Shown here: one piece after another, positions 11,794 to 23,452 of the stretch
Numbering within the stretch: position 1 is the stretch's first letter
Layout of the letters: every line of letters starts with the position of its first letter
DNA from: Closterium sp. Naga37s-1
Lineage: Eukaryota; Streptophyta; Zygnematophyceae; Desmidiales; Closteriaceae
Length of the DNA stretch: 64,000 nt
Direction of reading: 5' to 3'
Assembly: GCA_947471745.1 (NCBI GenBank)
Contig: CANJKZ010001021.1
Coordinates: 7,501-71,500 of the forward strand
Position numbers and translations under genes: made by a program
The notes under the pieces: model-generated
Told to the model about the DNA's origin: nothing
What the model saw: only the letters and a program-made list of their open reading frames with translations
Databases searched by the model: none

Positions 11794-13583
11794 GCCACAC
11801 CGCAGCAACGCCAAGGCCTTCAAGTCCCTGCAGCTGAGGAGGAAGGAAGGGGGAAGAGAAGAGTTCAACCCCCTAATAGGCTGACCTATGATGCACCGGG
11901 AAAGCAGGGCAAGACAGCCCTGGCCGGAGCGGCAATGATGGTCGGAGACGACGAGGAGAGTGACTACGAGGAGTGTGCGTTCGCGTTCTTCTCTCCGGTG
12001 GAGATGCCGGGAGAACCAGCAACTCTCAAGGAGGCCCTGGAGAGTGGTGATGCTGAGCAGTGGAAGAAGGCCATGCAGAGTGAACTGAAGAGCATCGAGG
12101 AGAACGACACGTTTGAATTGGTGGAGCTACCGGAGGGGCGTACGGCGATAACGTCCAAGTGGCTCTTCAAAATCAAGTCGGATGCCGACGGCAAGATCGA
12201 GCGCTACAAGTCTAGGCTTGTAGCCAAGGGGTACCAGCAGAAGGAGAAGGTGGACTTCAAGGAGCTGTTTGCTCCTGTGGTGAAGCCGACGACGTTGCGA
12301 ACCCTATTCGCGGGAGCCGTCATCAAAGGATGGGTGGTAAAGCAAATGGACATCGTAACGGCATCCTTGAGGAGGAGATTTTTATGGCGCAGCCAGAGGG
12401 GTTTGACGATGGTAGCGGCAGAGTGTGGAAGCTGAAGAAGGCCCTCTATGGGCTGAAGCAGGCCCCTAGGCAGTGGTACATGAATCTGCGCGAAGTGTTG
12501 GAGGAGATCGGCTTCACTCCCTCAACGGCCGATCACTCCTTGTTCATGCTTGGCGAGGGGGAGCAGAGGAGCTTCATGGTGGTGTACGTGGACGACATCC
12601 TGATCTTCTCACCCTCCTCTGACCTTGTGAAGGAGGTGATGCTGAAGCTTCAAGACAAGTTCAAGTGCAAGTCCCTTGGGGACGTGAACTTCTACCTTGG
12701 GCTCCACATCGAACGAGACGTGGAGAAGCGGAGCATGCGAGTGCACCAACGGAAGTACCTGGAGGCGTTGGCTGCCAACTTTGGCCAGAGTGAAGGTCAC
12801 GTGGCTACTCCCTTTCCTTCTGGGTTCAGGTGTGTGAAGGGACCAGAGGAGGAGAGCGTTGGTGAAGAGGAGAGGCGCCGTTTTCACTCGTTGGTGGGCA
12901 ACCACATGTATGCGGCTGTCAACACACGACCGGATGTCGCGTTTGCTACCTGGCAGCTGGCTAGGGTTGTGCAATGCCCTAATTGGGAGCAGGTAGCAGC
13001 TGGAATGAGGGTGGCCAAGTATCTTGGCCAAACACCGACCGTTGGGCTGCAATACTCGGCGGCGGCGCAAAGGCGCCAAAAGGGCGCGGATGGAGTTGAA
13101 CCCGGGCGTTTGTTCCTCACCGCCTACTCGGATGCTTCCTATGCATCGGAACCAGAGGACATGACTAGTGTGGGAGGCTTCATCTGCTATGTAGGTGGAG
13201 GCCCAACTGCTTGGGAGAGCAAGAAGCAGGTTGACCAAGCTTTGAGCTCGGTGGAGTCCGAGTACATGGCACTCTTCCGTGCGGTACGGGAGATTGTGTG
13301 ACAGCGGCGTTTGTTGGCTGAATTGGGGGAGGAGCAGCAAGGACCTACCCCACTCTACTGTGACAGCCAGGGAGCCATAGCTCTAGCTAAGAACCCTGTG
13401 CTACACGGCCTGACCAAGCACATGAGGGTAAAATGGCACTGGACGAGGAGCATGGTGACCGCGGGCGAAGTTGAGCTGCGCTACGTGAAGACTACGGGGC
13501 AGCCGGCTGACATGATGACCAAGAGGCTGGTGGAGCAGCAGCATTGGAAGTGTTGCAAGCTGGCTGGGATGGCTCTGAACTGA
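11794..13583 (+). pseudogene. C1 reverse transcriptase and RNase H segment
   Basis: RT begins around AEQWKKAMQSELKSIEEN (12053). Up to about 12360 it is in the gag frame, then continues in another frame (KALYGLKQAPRQWY, VVYVDDILIF with intact YVDD, FYLGLHIERD). The frame change sits at MDIVTA/GILEEE. Comparison with family spacing suggests a deletion of about 13 bp between short ACGGC repeats. RNase H follows (TAYSDASYASE, SVESEYMALF), is cut by TGA at 13299-13301 where a Trp codon is expected, and resumes to the natural stop at 13583 (LYCDSQGAIALAKNP, KHMRVKWHWTR). Confidence 0.9.
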
Positions 13584-13610
13584 GAGGAGCAGATTCTAAG
13601 GCCAACAATC

Positions 13611-13622
13611 CGAGGGGGAGTT
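13611..13622 (+). promoter_or_regulatory. C1 polypurine tract
   Basis: CGAGGGGGAG followed by TT directly before the 3' LTR; the usual plus-strand primer of LTR elements. Confidence 0.85.
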
Positions 13623-14452
13623 TGTTGGTGCAACCTACGGTTTGCACTCGGCTTGTTGTCCGTGTGCGTGCATGCGTGTATGCATGGAATGGTATGAGTG
13701 CATGAAATAAATATATATTTCATGCTTATAATGGTGTGTGAATGATGGGTCATGATGTCGAGTGTGTGTGTCAAGTCAATAGCGAGTTATCGTAAGCCGC
13801 GTGTTAATGCAGTCATTTGTGTCTCGCGCGCGGTTTCTATTTTGTCGTGCGCGGTTTCTCTTTTGTCGCTTGTCGAACGTTTGGCGTGTCGCAGGTGTGT
13901 GCAGCAGACCCATCAAGAACTCAAGGATGAGTTTTGTGATGAAGAACCCGAGCCCTGGTGTCAACATTCAAGTGATCGCGAAGCCCGCAAAATGGGTACA
14001 CCTCAAGATATTGAAGATAGTTACATTACTTTGTGTAGTGTAACATTTCACTTGGTGTAGGCCCTAGTGAAGAGTAGTTTCGAGACCCTTCGTGGTTGGG
14101 GACAGTGTGGCACTGTTCCACATCACTATACCTCGGCTCTTGGGGTTTGTAGGAGCTGGGAGTCATTCCCAACTCGTAACCCTTCCCAACTCTTCCTAAT
14201 TTGTGTCCTAAGACTATGTTGCTGCCATAGTGCCGTTCGTTCAAACCGACGCTGTGTCGTCAATTCTTAATGAAATCGTGCGATCTAAAATGCCTATTGT
14301 AGGCGACGTTAAGGCGCTCCAGATCCAAGTTGAATGAGGTCGTTTGGAGCTGTGACCAGATCGCTATGAACGTTTAAATCCGCTGTGCAGAAATCTGACT
14401 GCGCACTCTATCTTTAGTTTTAGGCACATTGAAGCCTACTGTGACTATAACA
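13623..14452 (+). repeat. C1 3' LTR
   Basis: 830-bp copy of the 5' LTR. The 4-bp length difference is a TGAA present near 14270 only here. Followed by CGGCC, the right target duplication. Confidence 0.95.
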
Positions 14453-17400
14453 CGGCCGTCATCGCAGGCGCCGAACTTTTTTGTGCGCGAACCAAGCCAG
14501 GATTGCTCTGGTAGGTGTATTTGAGCATGGGCCACCCAAATATACAACATTCAGGTCGTTTGATGCTTTTCCCTACGCCTATAGGGATCTGTGCGCTTCC
14601 TTAGCATTTGTCGGCAGACGCGGCCGTCATCGCAGGCGCCGAACTTTTTTTGTGCGCGCGAACCAAGCTGGAATTGCTCTAGTAAGTGTATTTAAGCACG
14701 GGCCACCCGAATAAGCAACAACACTCAGGTCGTTTGACTCTTTTCCCTACGCCTATAAGGATCCGAGCGCTTCTTTAGCATTTGTCGGCAGACGCGGTCG
14801 TCATCGCAGACGCCGAACTTTTCTGTGCGCACGAACCAACTCGGAATTGCTCTGGTAGGTGTATTTGAGCATGGGCCACCCGAATATGCAACATCACTCA
14901 GGTCGTTCGACTCTTTTCCCTACGCCTATAGGGATCCGAGCGCTTCCTTAGCATTTGTCGGCAGACGCGGACGTCATCGCATGCGCTGAACTTTTCTTTG
15001 CGCGCGATCCAAGACGGAAGTGTTCTCGTAGGTTTTTTTTAGCATGCGCCACCCGAATACGCAACAACATTCAGGTCGTTCGACGCTTTTCCCTACGCCT
15101 ATAGGGATCCGAGCGCTTCCTTAGCATTTGTCGGCAGACACGGCCGTCATCGCAGGCACCGAACGTTTCTGTGCGCGCGAATCAAGCCGGAATTGCTCTG
15201 GTAGGTGTATTTGAGCACGGGCCACCCGAATAAGCAACATCACTCAAGTCGTTCGACTCTTTTCCCTACGCCTATAGGGATCCGAGCGCTTCCTTAGCAT
15301 TTGTCGGCAGACGCGGACGTCATCGCAGGCGCTGAACTTTTCTTTGCGCGCGATCCAAGACGGAAGTGTTCTGGTAGGTTATTTTGAGCATGCGCCACCC
15401 GAATATGCAACGACATTCAGGTCGTTCGACTCTTTTCACTATGCCTATAGGGATCCGAGGGCTTCCTTAGCATTTGTCGGCAGACGCGGCCATCATCGCA
15501 GGCGCCGAACTTTTCTATGCGCGCGAACCAAGCTGGAATTGCTCTGGTATGTGTATTTAAGCATGGGCCATACGAATAAGCAACAACATTCAGGGCGTTT
15601 GATGCTTTTCCTTACGCCGTGCGCTTCCTTAGCATTTGTCGGCAGTCGCGGCCGTCATCGCAGACGCCGAACTTTTCTGTGCGCGCGAACCAAGCCGGAA
15701 TTTCTCTAGTAGGTGTATTTTAGCATGGTCCATCCGAATAAGAAACAACACCCAGGTCGTTCGACTCTTTTCCCTACGCCTACAGGGATCCGAGCGCTTC
15801 TTTAGCACTTGTCGGCAGACGCGGCCGTCATCACAGGCGCCGAACTTTTCTGTGCGCGCGAACCAACCGGAATTGCTCTGGTAGGTGTATTCAAGCATGA
15901 GCCACCTAAATATGCAACAAAATTCAGGTTGTTCGACGCTTTTCCCTACGCCTATAAGGATCCGAGCGCTTCTTTAGCATTTGTCGGCACACGCGGTCGT
16001 CATCGCAGGCGCCGAACTTTTCTGTGCGCGCGAACCAAGCCGGAATTGCGTTGGAAGGTATATTTGAGCATGGGCCACCCGAATATGCAACAAAATTCAG
16101 GTCGTTCAACGCTTTCCGCTACGCGTATAGGGATCCGAGCGCTTCTTTAGCATTTGTCGGCAGACGCGGCCGTCATCGCAGGCGCCGAACTTCTCTGTGC
16201 GCGTGAACCAAGCTGAAATTGCTCAGGTGGGTGTATTTGAGCATGGGCCACTCGAATATGCAACGACAGTCAGGTCGTTCGAAACTTTTCCCTACGCGCA
16301 TAGGGATCCGAGCGCTTCTTTAGCATTTGTCGGCAGACGCGGCCGTCATCGCAGGCGCCGAACTTTTCTATGCGCGCGAACCAAGCCGGAATTGCTCTGG
16401 TAGGTGTATTTGAGCATGGGCCACCCGAATAGGCAACAACATTTAGGTCGTTTGATGCTTTCCCCTACGCCTATAGGGATCCGTGCGCTTCCTTAGCATT
16501 TGTCGACAGAAGCGGCCGTCATCGCAGGCACCGAACTTTTTTGTGCGCGCGAACCAAGCCGGGATTGCTCTGGTAGGTGTATTTAAGCATGGGCCACCCG
16601 TATAAACAACAGCACTCAGGTCGTTCGACTCTTTTCCCTACGCCTATAGGGATCCGAGCGCTTCTTTAGCATTTGCCGGCAGACGCGACCGTCATCGCAA
16701 GCGCCGAATTTTTTTGTGTGCGCGAACCAACCCGAAATTGCTCTGGTAGGTGTATTTAAGCATGGGCCATCCGAATAAGCAACAACATTCATGTCGTTCG
16801 ATGCTTTTCCCTACGCCTATAGGGATCCGTGCGCTTCCTTAGCATTTGTCGGCAGTCGCGGCCGTCATCGCAGGCGCCGAACTTTTCTGTGCGCGCGAAT
16901 CAAGCCGGAATTGCTCTGGTAGGTGAATCTATGCATGGGCCATCCGAATAAGCAACAACACTTAGGTCGTTCGATGCTTTTCCCTACGCCTATAGGGATC
17001 CGAGCGCTTCTTTAGCATTTGTCGGCAGACGCGGCCGTCATCGCAGGCGCCAAACTTTTCTATGCGCGCGAACCAAGCCGGAATTGCTCTGGTAGGTGTA
17101 TTTGAGCATGGGCAACTCGAATCTGCAACAACATACAGGTCATTCGATGCTTTTCCCTACGCCTATAGGGATCCGTGCGCTTCCTTAGAATTTGTCGGTA
17201 GTCGCAGCCGTCATCACAGAACTTTTTTGTGCGCGCGAACCAAGCCGGAATTGCTCTGGTAGGTATGTTTAAGCATAGACCACCTGTATACAGGTCGTTC
17301 GACTCTTTTCCCTACGCCTATAGGGTTTTGAGTGCTTCCTTGCTCAGGTGGGTGTATTTGAGCATGGGCCACTCGAATATGCAACGACAGTCAGGTCGTT

Positions 17401-19183
17401 CGAAACTTTTCCCTACGCGCATAGGGATCCGAGCGCTTCTTTAGCATTTGTCGGCAGACGCGGCCGTCATCGCAGGCGCCGAACTTTTCTATGCGCGCGA
17501 ACCAAGCCGGAATTGCTCTGGTAGGTGTATTTGAGCATGGGCCACCCGAATAGGCAACAACATTTAGGTCGTTTGATGCTTTCCCCTACGCCTATAGGGA
17601 TCCGTGCGCTTCCTTAGCATTTGTCGACAGAAGCGGCCGTCATCACAGGCACCGAACTTTTTTGTGCGCGCGAACCAAGCCGGGATTGCTCTGGTAGGTG
17701 TATTTAAGCATGGGCCACCCGTATAAACAACAGCACTCAGGTCGTTCGACTCTTTTCCCTACGCCTATAGGGATCCGAGCGCTTCTTTAGCATTTGCCGG
17801 CAGACGCGACCGTCATCGCAAGCGCCGAATTTTTTTGTGTGCGCGAACCAACCCGAAATTGCTCTGGTAGGTGTATTTAAGCATGGGCCATCCGAATAAG
17901 CAACAACATTCATGTCGTTCGATGCTTTTCCCTACGCCTATAGGGATCCGTGCGCTTCCTTAGCATTTGTCGGCAGTCGCGGCCGTCATCGCAGGCGCCG
18001 AACTTTTCTGTGCGCGCGAATCAAGCCGGAATTGCTCTGGTAGGTGAATCTATGCATGGGCCATCCGAATAAGCAACAACACTTAGGTCGTTCGATGCTT
18101 TTCCCTACGCCTATAGGGATCCGAGCGCTTCTTTAGCATTTGTCGGCAGACGCGGCCGTCATCGCAGGCGCCAAACTTTTCTATGCGCGCGAACCAAGCC
18201 GGAATTGCTCTGGTAGGTGTATTTGAGCATGGGCAACTCGAATCTGCAACAACATACAGGTCATTCGATGCTTTTCCCTACGCCTATAGGGATCCGTGCG
18301 CTTCCTTAGAATTTGTCGGTAGTCGCAGCCGTCATCACAGAACTTTTTTGTGCGCGCGAACCAAGCCGGAATTGCTCTGGTAGGTATGTTTAAGCATAGA
18401 CCACCTGTATACAGGTCGTTCGACTCTTTTCCCTACGCCTATAGGGTTTTGAGTGCTTCCTTTGCATCTGTTGGCACACACGGCCGTCGTCGCAGGCGCC
18501 AAACTTTTCTGTGCGCGCGAACCAAGCCGAAACTGCTTTGGCCAGTGTATTTGAGCAAGGGCCACCCGAATATGCGACGAATTTTAGGTCGTTCGACGCT
18601 TTTCCGTACGCCTATAGGGACCCATGCGCTTCCTTAGCATTTGTCGGCAGACGCAGCCGTCATCGCAGGCGCCGAATTTTTCTGTGCGCGCGAACCAAGC
18701 CGGAATTGCTCTCGTAGGTGTATTTCAGCATGGGCGACCAGAATATGCAACGAAATTCATGTCGTTCGACGCTTTTCCCTACGCCTATAGGTGATCCGAG
18801 CACTTCCTTAGCATTTGTCGGCAGACGCGGCCGTCGTCGCAGGAGCCGAACCTTTCTGTGCGCGCGAACCAAGCCGGAATTGCTCTGGTAGGTGTATTTC
18901 AGCATGGGCCACCCGAATAAGCAACGAAATTCATGTCGTTCGACGCTTTTCCCTACGCCTATATGGATCTGAGCGCTTCCTTTGCATCTGTCGGCACACG
19001 CGGCCGTCGTCGCATGTGGCAAACTTTTCTGTGTGCGCGAACCAAGCCGGAATTGCGTTAGTATGTATATTTGAGCATGGGCCACCCGAATATGCAACAA
19101 CATTCAGGTCGTTCAACGCTTTTCGCTACGCGTATAGGGATCCGAGCGCTTCTTTAGCATTTGTCGGCAAGCGCGGCCGTCAG
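14453..19183. repeat. 173-bp satellite, block 3
   Basis: About 27 monomers. The block starts by completing the monomer split by C1. From about 15.71 kb onward it is the left copy of a segment repeated at 36835-38835. It contains a 1121-bp internal tandem duplication, listed separately. Confidence 0.92.
16220..18461. repeat. 1121-bp tandem duplication within the satellite
   Basis: 16220-17340 is repeated almost perfectly as 17341-18461; GCTCAGGTGG occurs at 16221 and 17342, and all later landmarks have the same offset. 1121 is about 6.5 monomers, so the junction near 17340 breaks the 173-bp phase (GAGTGCTTCCTT runs straight into GCTCAGGTGGG). Only isolated differences are visible between the copies, so the event is recent. 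The copy at 36.8-38.8 kb lacks it. Confidence 0.9.
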
Positions 19184-19912
19184 ATTTCATGTTATCAAAT
19201 GTTATCTTACAAATTAGAGTTTTAGATATACATATTTATGGAAAAAACTTGAAATTTTGTTTGAAAGAAACTTATAACAAACTACAAGAAATAAATCGAA
19301 ACCTGTCACGATGCTCGCTCGTCACGATGCACGCTCGTCACGATGCTCGCTCGTCACGATGCTCGCTCGTCACGATGCTCGCTCGTCACGATGCACGCTC
19401 GTCACGATGCTCGCTCGTCACGATGCTCGCTCGTCACGATGCTCGCTCGTCACGATGCTCGCTCGTCATATGCTCGCTCGTCACGATGCTCGCTCGTCAC
19501 GATGCTCGCTCGTCACGATGCTCGCTCGTCACGATGCTCACTTGTCACGATGTTTGCTCGTCACAATGCGCGCTCGATAACATATATAACAAATGCTAAA
19601 AACATGTTCCAATAGTAATAACATAGAACATATAACAGCATAACTTTCGTATGACAGATTACATAGTTTTAAGAGTAATAACATCGTGAAAAATATATAT
19701 GTTATCTTAGAAACATTCGATAGCAATATTAATTATCATAAAACTTCAATACGTTCAACTGAGCTCATGTGATCAAATGTGCTTTCATAAATGAGAGTTT
19801 TAGATATATATATGGAAAAGAACGTGAAATTTTGTTTTAAAGAGACTTATAACAATCTACCAGATATATATCGAAAAATTACAACAAACATGTCACGATG
19901 CTCGCTCTGGTC
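19184..19912. repeat. AT-rich island with 16-bp minisatellite, copy 2
   Basis: Same structure as 6165-6972: AT-rich flank, about 17 units of CACGATGCTCGCTCGT (19307-19575, one unit shortened to CATATGCTCG), then the same AT-rich right part ending at TCGGCGCGCG. It lacks the (GA)n tract of copy 1. Confidence 0.9.
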
Positions 19913-20297
19913 GGCGCGCGAACCAAGCCGGAATTGCTTTGCTTAGTGTATTTGAGCATGGGTCACCCGAATATGCAACAACATTCATGTCGTTCGACGC
20001 TTTTCCCTGCGCCTGTAAGGATTTGAGCGCTTCCTTAGCATTTGGCGGCAGACGCGGCCGTCATCGCAGGCGCCGAACTTTTCTGTGCGCGCGAACCAAG
20101 CCAGAATTGTTCTGGTAGGTGTTTTTGAGCATGGGCCACCCGAATATGCAACAACATTCAGAACGTTCGACGCTTTTCCCTACGCCTGTAAGGATCCGAG
20201 CGCTTCCTTAGCATTCGTCGGCAGACACGGCCGTTGTCGCAGGCGCCAAACTTTTTTCTGTGCGCGAGAACCAAGCCGGAATTGCTCTGGTAGGTGT
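19913..20297. repeat. 173-bp satellite, block 4
   Basis: A little over two monomers between the AT-rich island and the LTR of element N. Identical in layout to 39597-39982. Confidence 0.9.
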
Positions 20298-21283
20298 TGT
20301 CGAAACAGCAGGCTAAAACGAGAAACAAGAAAGAGGAGTTTTCACTAGCATGCAGTTGAGTACATATAGCAAACCTAATTCGGACTGTACTCGCTATAGA
20401 GTACCCCACTGCAGGCTACACAAACATCACATTCTGACACACCCCCATAGTCAAAGTGGGGTACAATCAATACAACAAGCAGGCAGAGCAGTAGTTTACA
20501 ATTATAAGCAAAGCTAGAGGCAGTCACAGAGGGCAAGTGAGGAGGAGGAGAAACTGTGAGGGTGAGAAGATGGGAGGCGACGGCTGAAGCTGCAGACACA
20601 CAGGCAGCAGGAGTGCGCAGCACTGTCGCTACCAGGCTAAACCCGGACTACACAGCGACAGACGCAGCTGGATCACTGTGCTCCCAGGAGTGCACACACT
20701 GTGGCTACCGGGCGCAGAGCCCCGGACTACTCAGGCCACAGGGGGTCGTGGCTCTCTGGACTACCAGGAGTGCTCACACTGTGGCTACCGGGCGCAGAGC
20801 CCCGGACTACTCAGGCTACAGGGGGTCGTGGCTCTCTGGACTTCAGGCGCTGCGGACGACAAGTCGGCTACCTTCGGTCAACCTCCCCTAACTGTCCCAC
20901 ACCCCTTTCACACACTCCCTGCTGCACCTCTAGCACTGCTCACACGCCACCCCCCTCGTACCACTCCGACGGCTCCAACACATCCACCCCCCTCAGCGGC
21001 AGCTGCAGCAGTGGGAGACGGAGGAGGAGGAGGAGCAGGAGACGGCTCACACACCCGGCACCCCCATACTCTCCACCCCCAAACCCTAACACAGGATCGC
21101 GGGCAGCAGCGGGGGTGGGGCGCGGTCAGAAGCTCGAGGGACGGCGTGCGGCACAGGGGAAGACGGTACGGGCCGCTCACGGGCCTGGCGCAGGCCGGAC
21201 GAACCGCGCGCGGGCCTGGCGCAGCCCGTACGAGCCGCGCGCGGGCCAGGCGCAGGCCGTACGGGCCGCGCGCGGGCTGTACG
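20298..21283 (-). mobile_element. Left copy of non-autonomous LTR element N (truncated)
   Basis: Corresponds to 39983-40968 at a constant offset of 19685 bp. 20298-20439 is the element's 3' LTR on the minus strand (plus-strand borders TGTCGAAAC...CATTCTGACA). Just inside is the complement of the polypurine tract CTATGGGGGTG. The interior includes a roughly 83-bp repeat in two copies (about 20691-20860) and a GC-rich tract of CGCGCGGGCC/GTACGGGCC units. No conserved protein domain is visible in any frame. N's other end is missing in this copy. Confidence 0.82.
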
Positions 21284-21530
21284 TGTCAGAATGTTATAAT
21301 TGTCTAGCCTGCAGTGGGGTACTCTATAGTGAGTACAGCCCAATTAGGGTTTGCTATATGTATCCAACTGCTTGCTAGTGAAACCCCTCCTTTCTTCATT
21401 TCTGTTTCTCACTGCTAGTTTCTGACATGCTATCAGAGCAGGTCGACCCTCCTGGGTCGATCCTGTGGGTGGGCCCACCACCTCACTGCTTCCGCTGCTA
21501 CTGCTACTCTGTGTGTTGCACGCCCCAATG
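21284..21530 (+). mobile_element. Left copy of non-autonomous LTR element P (truncated)
   Basis: 21284-21427 is the 144-bp 5' LTR of P (TGTCAGAATG...TTTCTGACA), preceded by GTACG as at the intact copy. It is followed by the primer site TGCTATCAGAGCAGG and about 100 bp of interior. At about 21530 P sequence stops (GTTGCACGCCCC) and the 3' part of a copia element begins. The intact P at 40969 continues past this point, so this is a breakpoint and not an element end. Confidence 0.85.
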
Positions 21531-21847
21531 CCTCTCGGGCCAACACTGCTGATATCTTTACCAAGGCACTTCAGCCTTGTGATCATCAGCGCTTTTGTAC
21601 GATGCTAGGTCTTGTGCCTACTTGGCCTCACTTGCTCACTTCTTGACCTTGCTTGTACTGTGATTTATATATACCTGCTCTTGTTTGTTTACCTTTATAT
21701 ATCGTCCTGCATGTGAACTGGCCTTGTGGCCTTGACCGGTGCTCGGAATGTGTGGTGACGTTGTGATCCACCCTGAGCTTGCTTTACTTTGCTTTGCTTG
21801 ACTGGTCTTGTGACCCCTTGTTCTCCCCCACTTTGCCTATGGGGGTG
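21531..21847 (+). pseudogene. R1: 3' fragment of a copia element (RNase H end and 3' untranslated region)
   Basis: Closely matches 36382-36698, the 3' end of R2. It encodes the last residues of RNase H (ASRANTADIFTKALQP ... HLLTS, stop TGA 21644-21646) and then the untranslated region with the polypurine tract TATGGGGGTG. It runs directly into the LTR at 21848, which R2 uses as its 5' LTR. The arrangement is a tandem pair sharing one LTR, as produced by recombination between elements. Confidence 0.88.
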
Positions 21848-21983
21848 TGTCAAATTATATAGGGGTTGTACATTTGTAGGCTGTAGTGGGTTAGCACTAG
21901 GGGGTACAGTATTTTCCTCGACATTCTTCTTGTACCCCACCTTGACCTAATAACATCATCATTCCTCGTAATCTCTCTTCACA
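21848..21983 (+). repeat. R2 5' LTR (shared with R1) and primer site
   Basis: 136 bp, TGTCAAATTATATAGG...CTCTTCACA, TG...CA borders, with a TATA-like TTATATA near the start. Directly followed by the primer site TGGTATCAGAGCTGG (21984-21998) with no spacer. Confidence 0.9.
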
Positions 21984-23452
21984 TGGTATCAGAGCTGGTC
22001 CTTCCTAAGGACCGTTTTTTTTAAGGGCCCACCACAACAACCTTTTTTTTTAGCTGCCCGAAGCGCCTTTGCGCCCTGCCCGTCAAATTTTGGCCCCTTA
22101 GTGGCCTTACCCCGCCCCTTCGCGGCCCCTTAAACAGCCCCTCGCGGCCCCTTAAACGGCCCCTTCGCGGCCCCTTACACAGCCCCTCGCGGCCCTCCCT
22201 CTCACGGCCCCTTCGCGGCTCCCTATCGCGGCTCGTCGCGGCCCCTTCGCGGCCCGTCGCGGCCCCTTCGCGGCCCCTTGCGGCCCCTTCCCAGCCCGTC
22301 GCGGCCCTTCACGGCCCCTCGCGGCTTTCTTCGCGGCCCTGCGCGGCCCCCTTCACGGCCACTTCGCGTCCTCACGCGGCCCTCTCACGGCCCCTCGCCG
22401 CCCTTTCCCGGTCCTTCGCAGCCCCCCTTTGCGGCCCCTCCCGGCCCTTTGCGGCCCCTTCTTGGCCCCTGGAGCAGCTGCCCCTGCAGCAGCCGCCCCT
22501 GGCCCCTGGAGCATCCGCTCCTGCAGCAGCCGCCCCTGGCCCCTGGAGCAGCCGCCCCTGCGGCTGCCGCCCCTGGCCCCTGGAGTAGCCGCCCCTGCAG
22601 CTGCCGCCCCTGGCCCCTGGAGGAGCCGCCCCTGCAGCAGCCGCCCCTGGCCCCTGGAGCAGCCGCCCCTGCAGCAGCCGCCCCTGGCCCCTGGAGCAGC
22701 CGCCCCTGCAGCAGCCGCCCCTGGCCCCTGGAGCAGCTGCCCCTGCAGCTGCCGCCCCTGGCCCCTGGAGCAGCTGCCCCTGCAGCGGCCGCCCCTGGCC
22801 CCTGGAGCAGCCGCCCCTGCAGCCGCCGCTCCTGGCCCCTGGAGCAGCCGCCCCTGCAGCAGCTGCCCCTGGCCCCTGGAGCAGCCGCCCCTGCAGCTGC
22901 CGCCCCTGGCCCCTGGAGCAGCCGCCCCTGCAGCTGCCGCCCCTGGCCCCTGGAGCAGCCGCCCCTGCAGCTGCCGCCCCTGGCCCCTGGAGCAGCCGCC
23001 CCTGCAGCTGCTACCCCTGGCCCCTGGAGCAGCCGCCCCTGCAGCTGCCGCCCCTGGCCCCTGGAGCAGCCGCCCCTGCAGCGGCCGCCCCTGGCCCCTG
23101 GAGAAGCCGCCCCTGCAGCAGCCGCCGCCGCTGGACCTGCAGCAACTCCCGCCGCCGGCCGTGCAGCAGCTGTCGCCGCCGAACCTGCCGCAGCCGCTGC
23201 CGCCGAGGAAGGTGCTGCCGCAGCCGCTGCCGCCGAGGAAGGTGCTGCCGCAGCTGCTGTCACTGCTGCCCCGGCCCTGCCCTGCTGCCGAGCCGCGGCC
23301 CTGCTCTGCCGCCTCGTTGCGGCCCCGACCCTGCCACCGCACCTCTGCCCGCCCCTGGTAAGCACACCACCGAGTCGTGCCGCCCTGCCGAGCCGCACTG
23401 TCTAGCCGTGTCGCACCGCTGCTGCTGCTGCTAGCCTACTGCTACTGCTGTC
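21984..23452 (+). other. R2 untranslated leader with GC-rich repeats
   Basis: 1469 bp between primer site and gag ATG. 22070-22450 consists of irregular GCGGCCCCTT units. 22467-23110 is a 37-bp tandem repeat of about 17 copies (GGCCCCTGGAGCAGC... CTGCAGCAGCCGCCCCT). The repeat is open in several frames on both strands (Pro/Ala- or Gly/Ala-rich, 300-385 codons), which follows from its composition and its non-multiple-of-3 length. I do not regard these as genes. Confidence 0.85.

Larger units (their letters stand above)
7985..14452 (+). mobile_element. C1: Ty1/copia LTR retrotransposon, structurally complete but coding-defective
   Basis: A 6468-bp element inserted in a 173-bp satellite monomer, flanked by the 5-bp duplication CGGCC (7980-7984 and 14453-14457). 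LTRs are 826 and 830 bp. They differ by about six substitutions and one 4-bp indel (about 0.7%), so insertion is recent. A primer site lies 2 bp inside the 5' LTR and a polypurine tract just before the 3' LTR. Domain order Gag, protease, integrase, RT, RNase H defines Ty1/copia. The reading frame is broken by TAG (10384), TGA (11791), a frameshift near 12360 and TGA (13299), so this copy cannot make a full polyprotein. Confidence 0.96.

Noticed and set aside
22278-23405. Pro/Ala-rich 310-385-codon frames on both strands
   Set aside because: Lie in the untranslated leader of R2; produced by the 37-bp GC-rich repeat and open in several frames at once.
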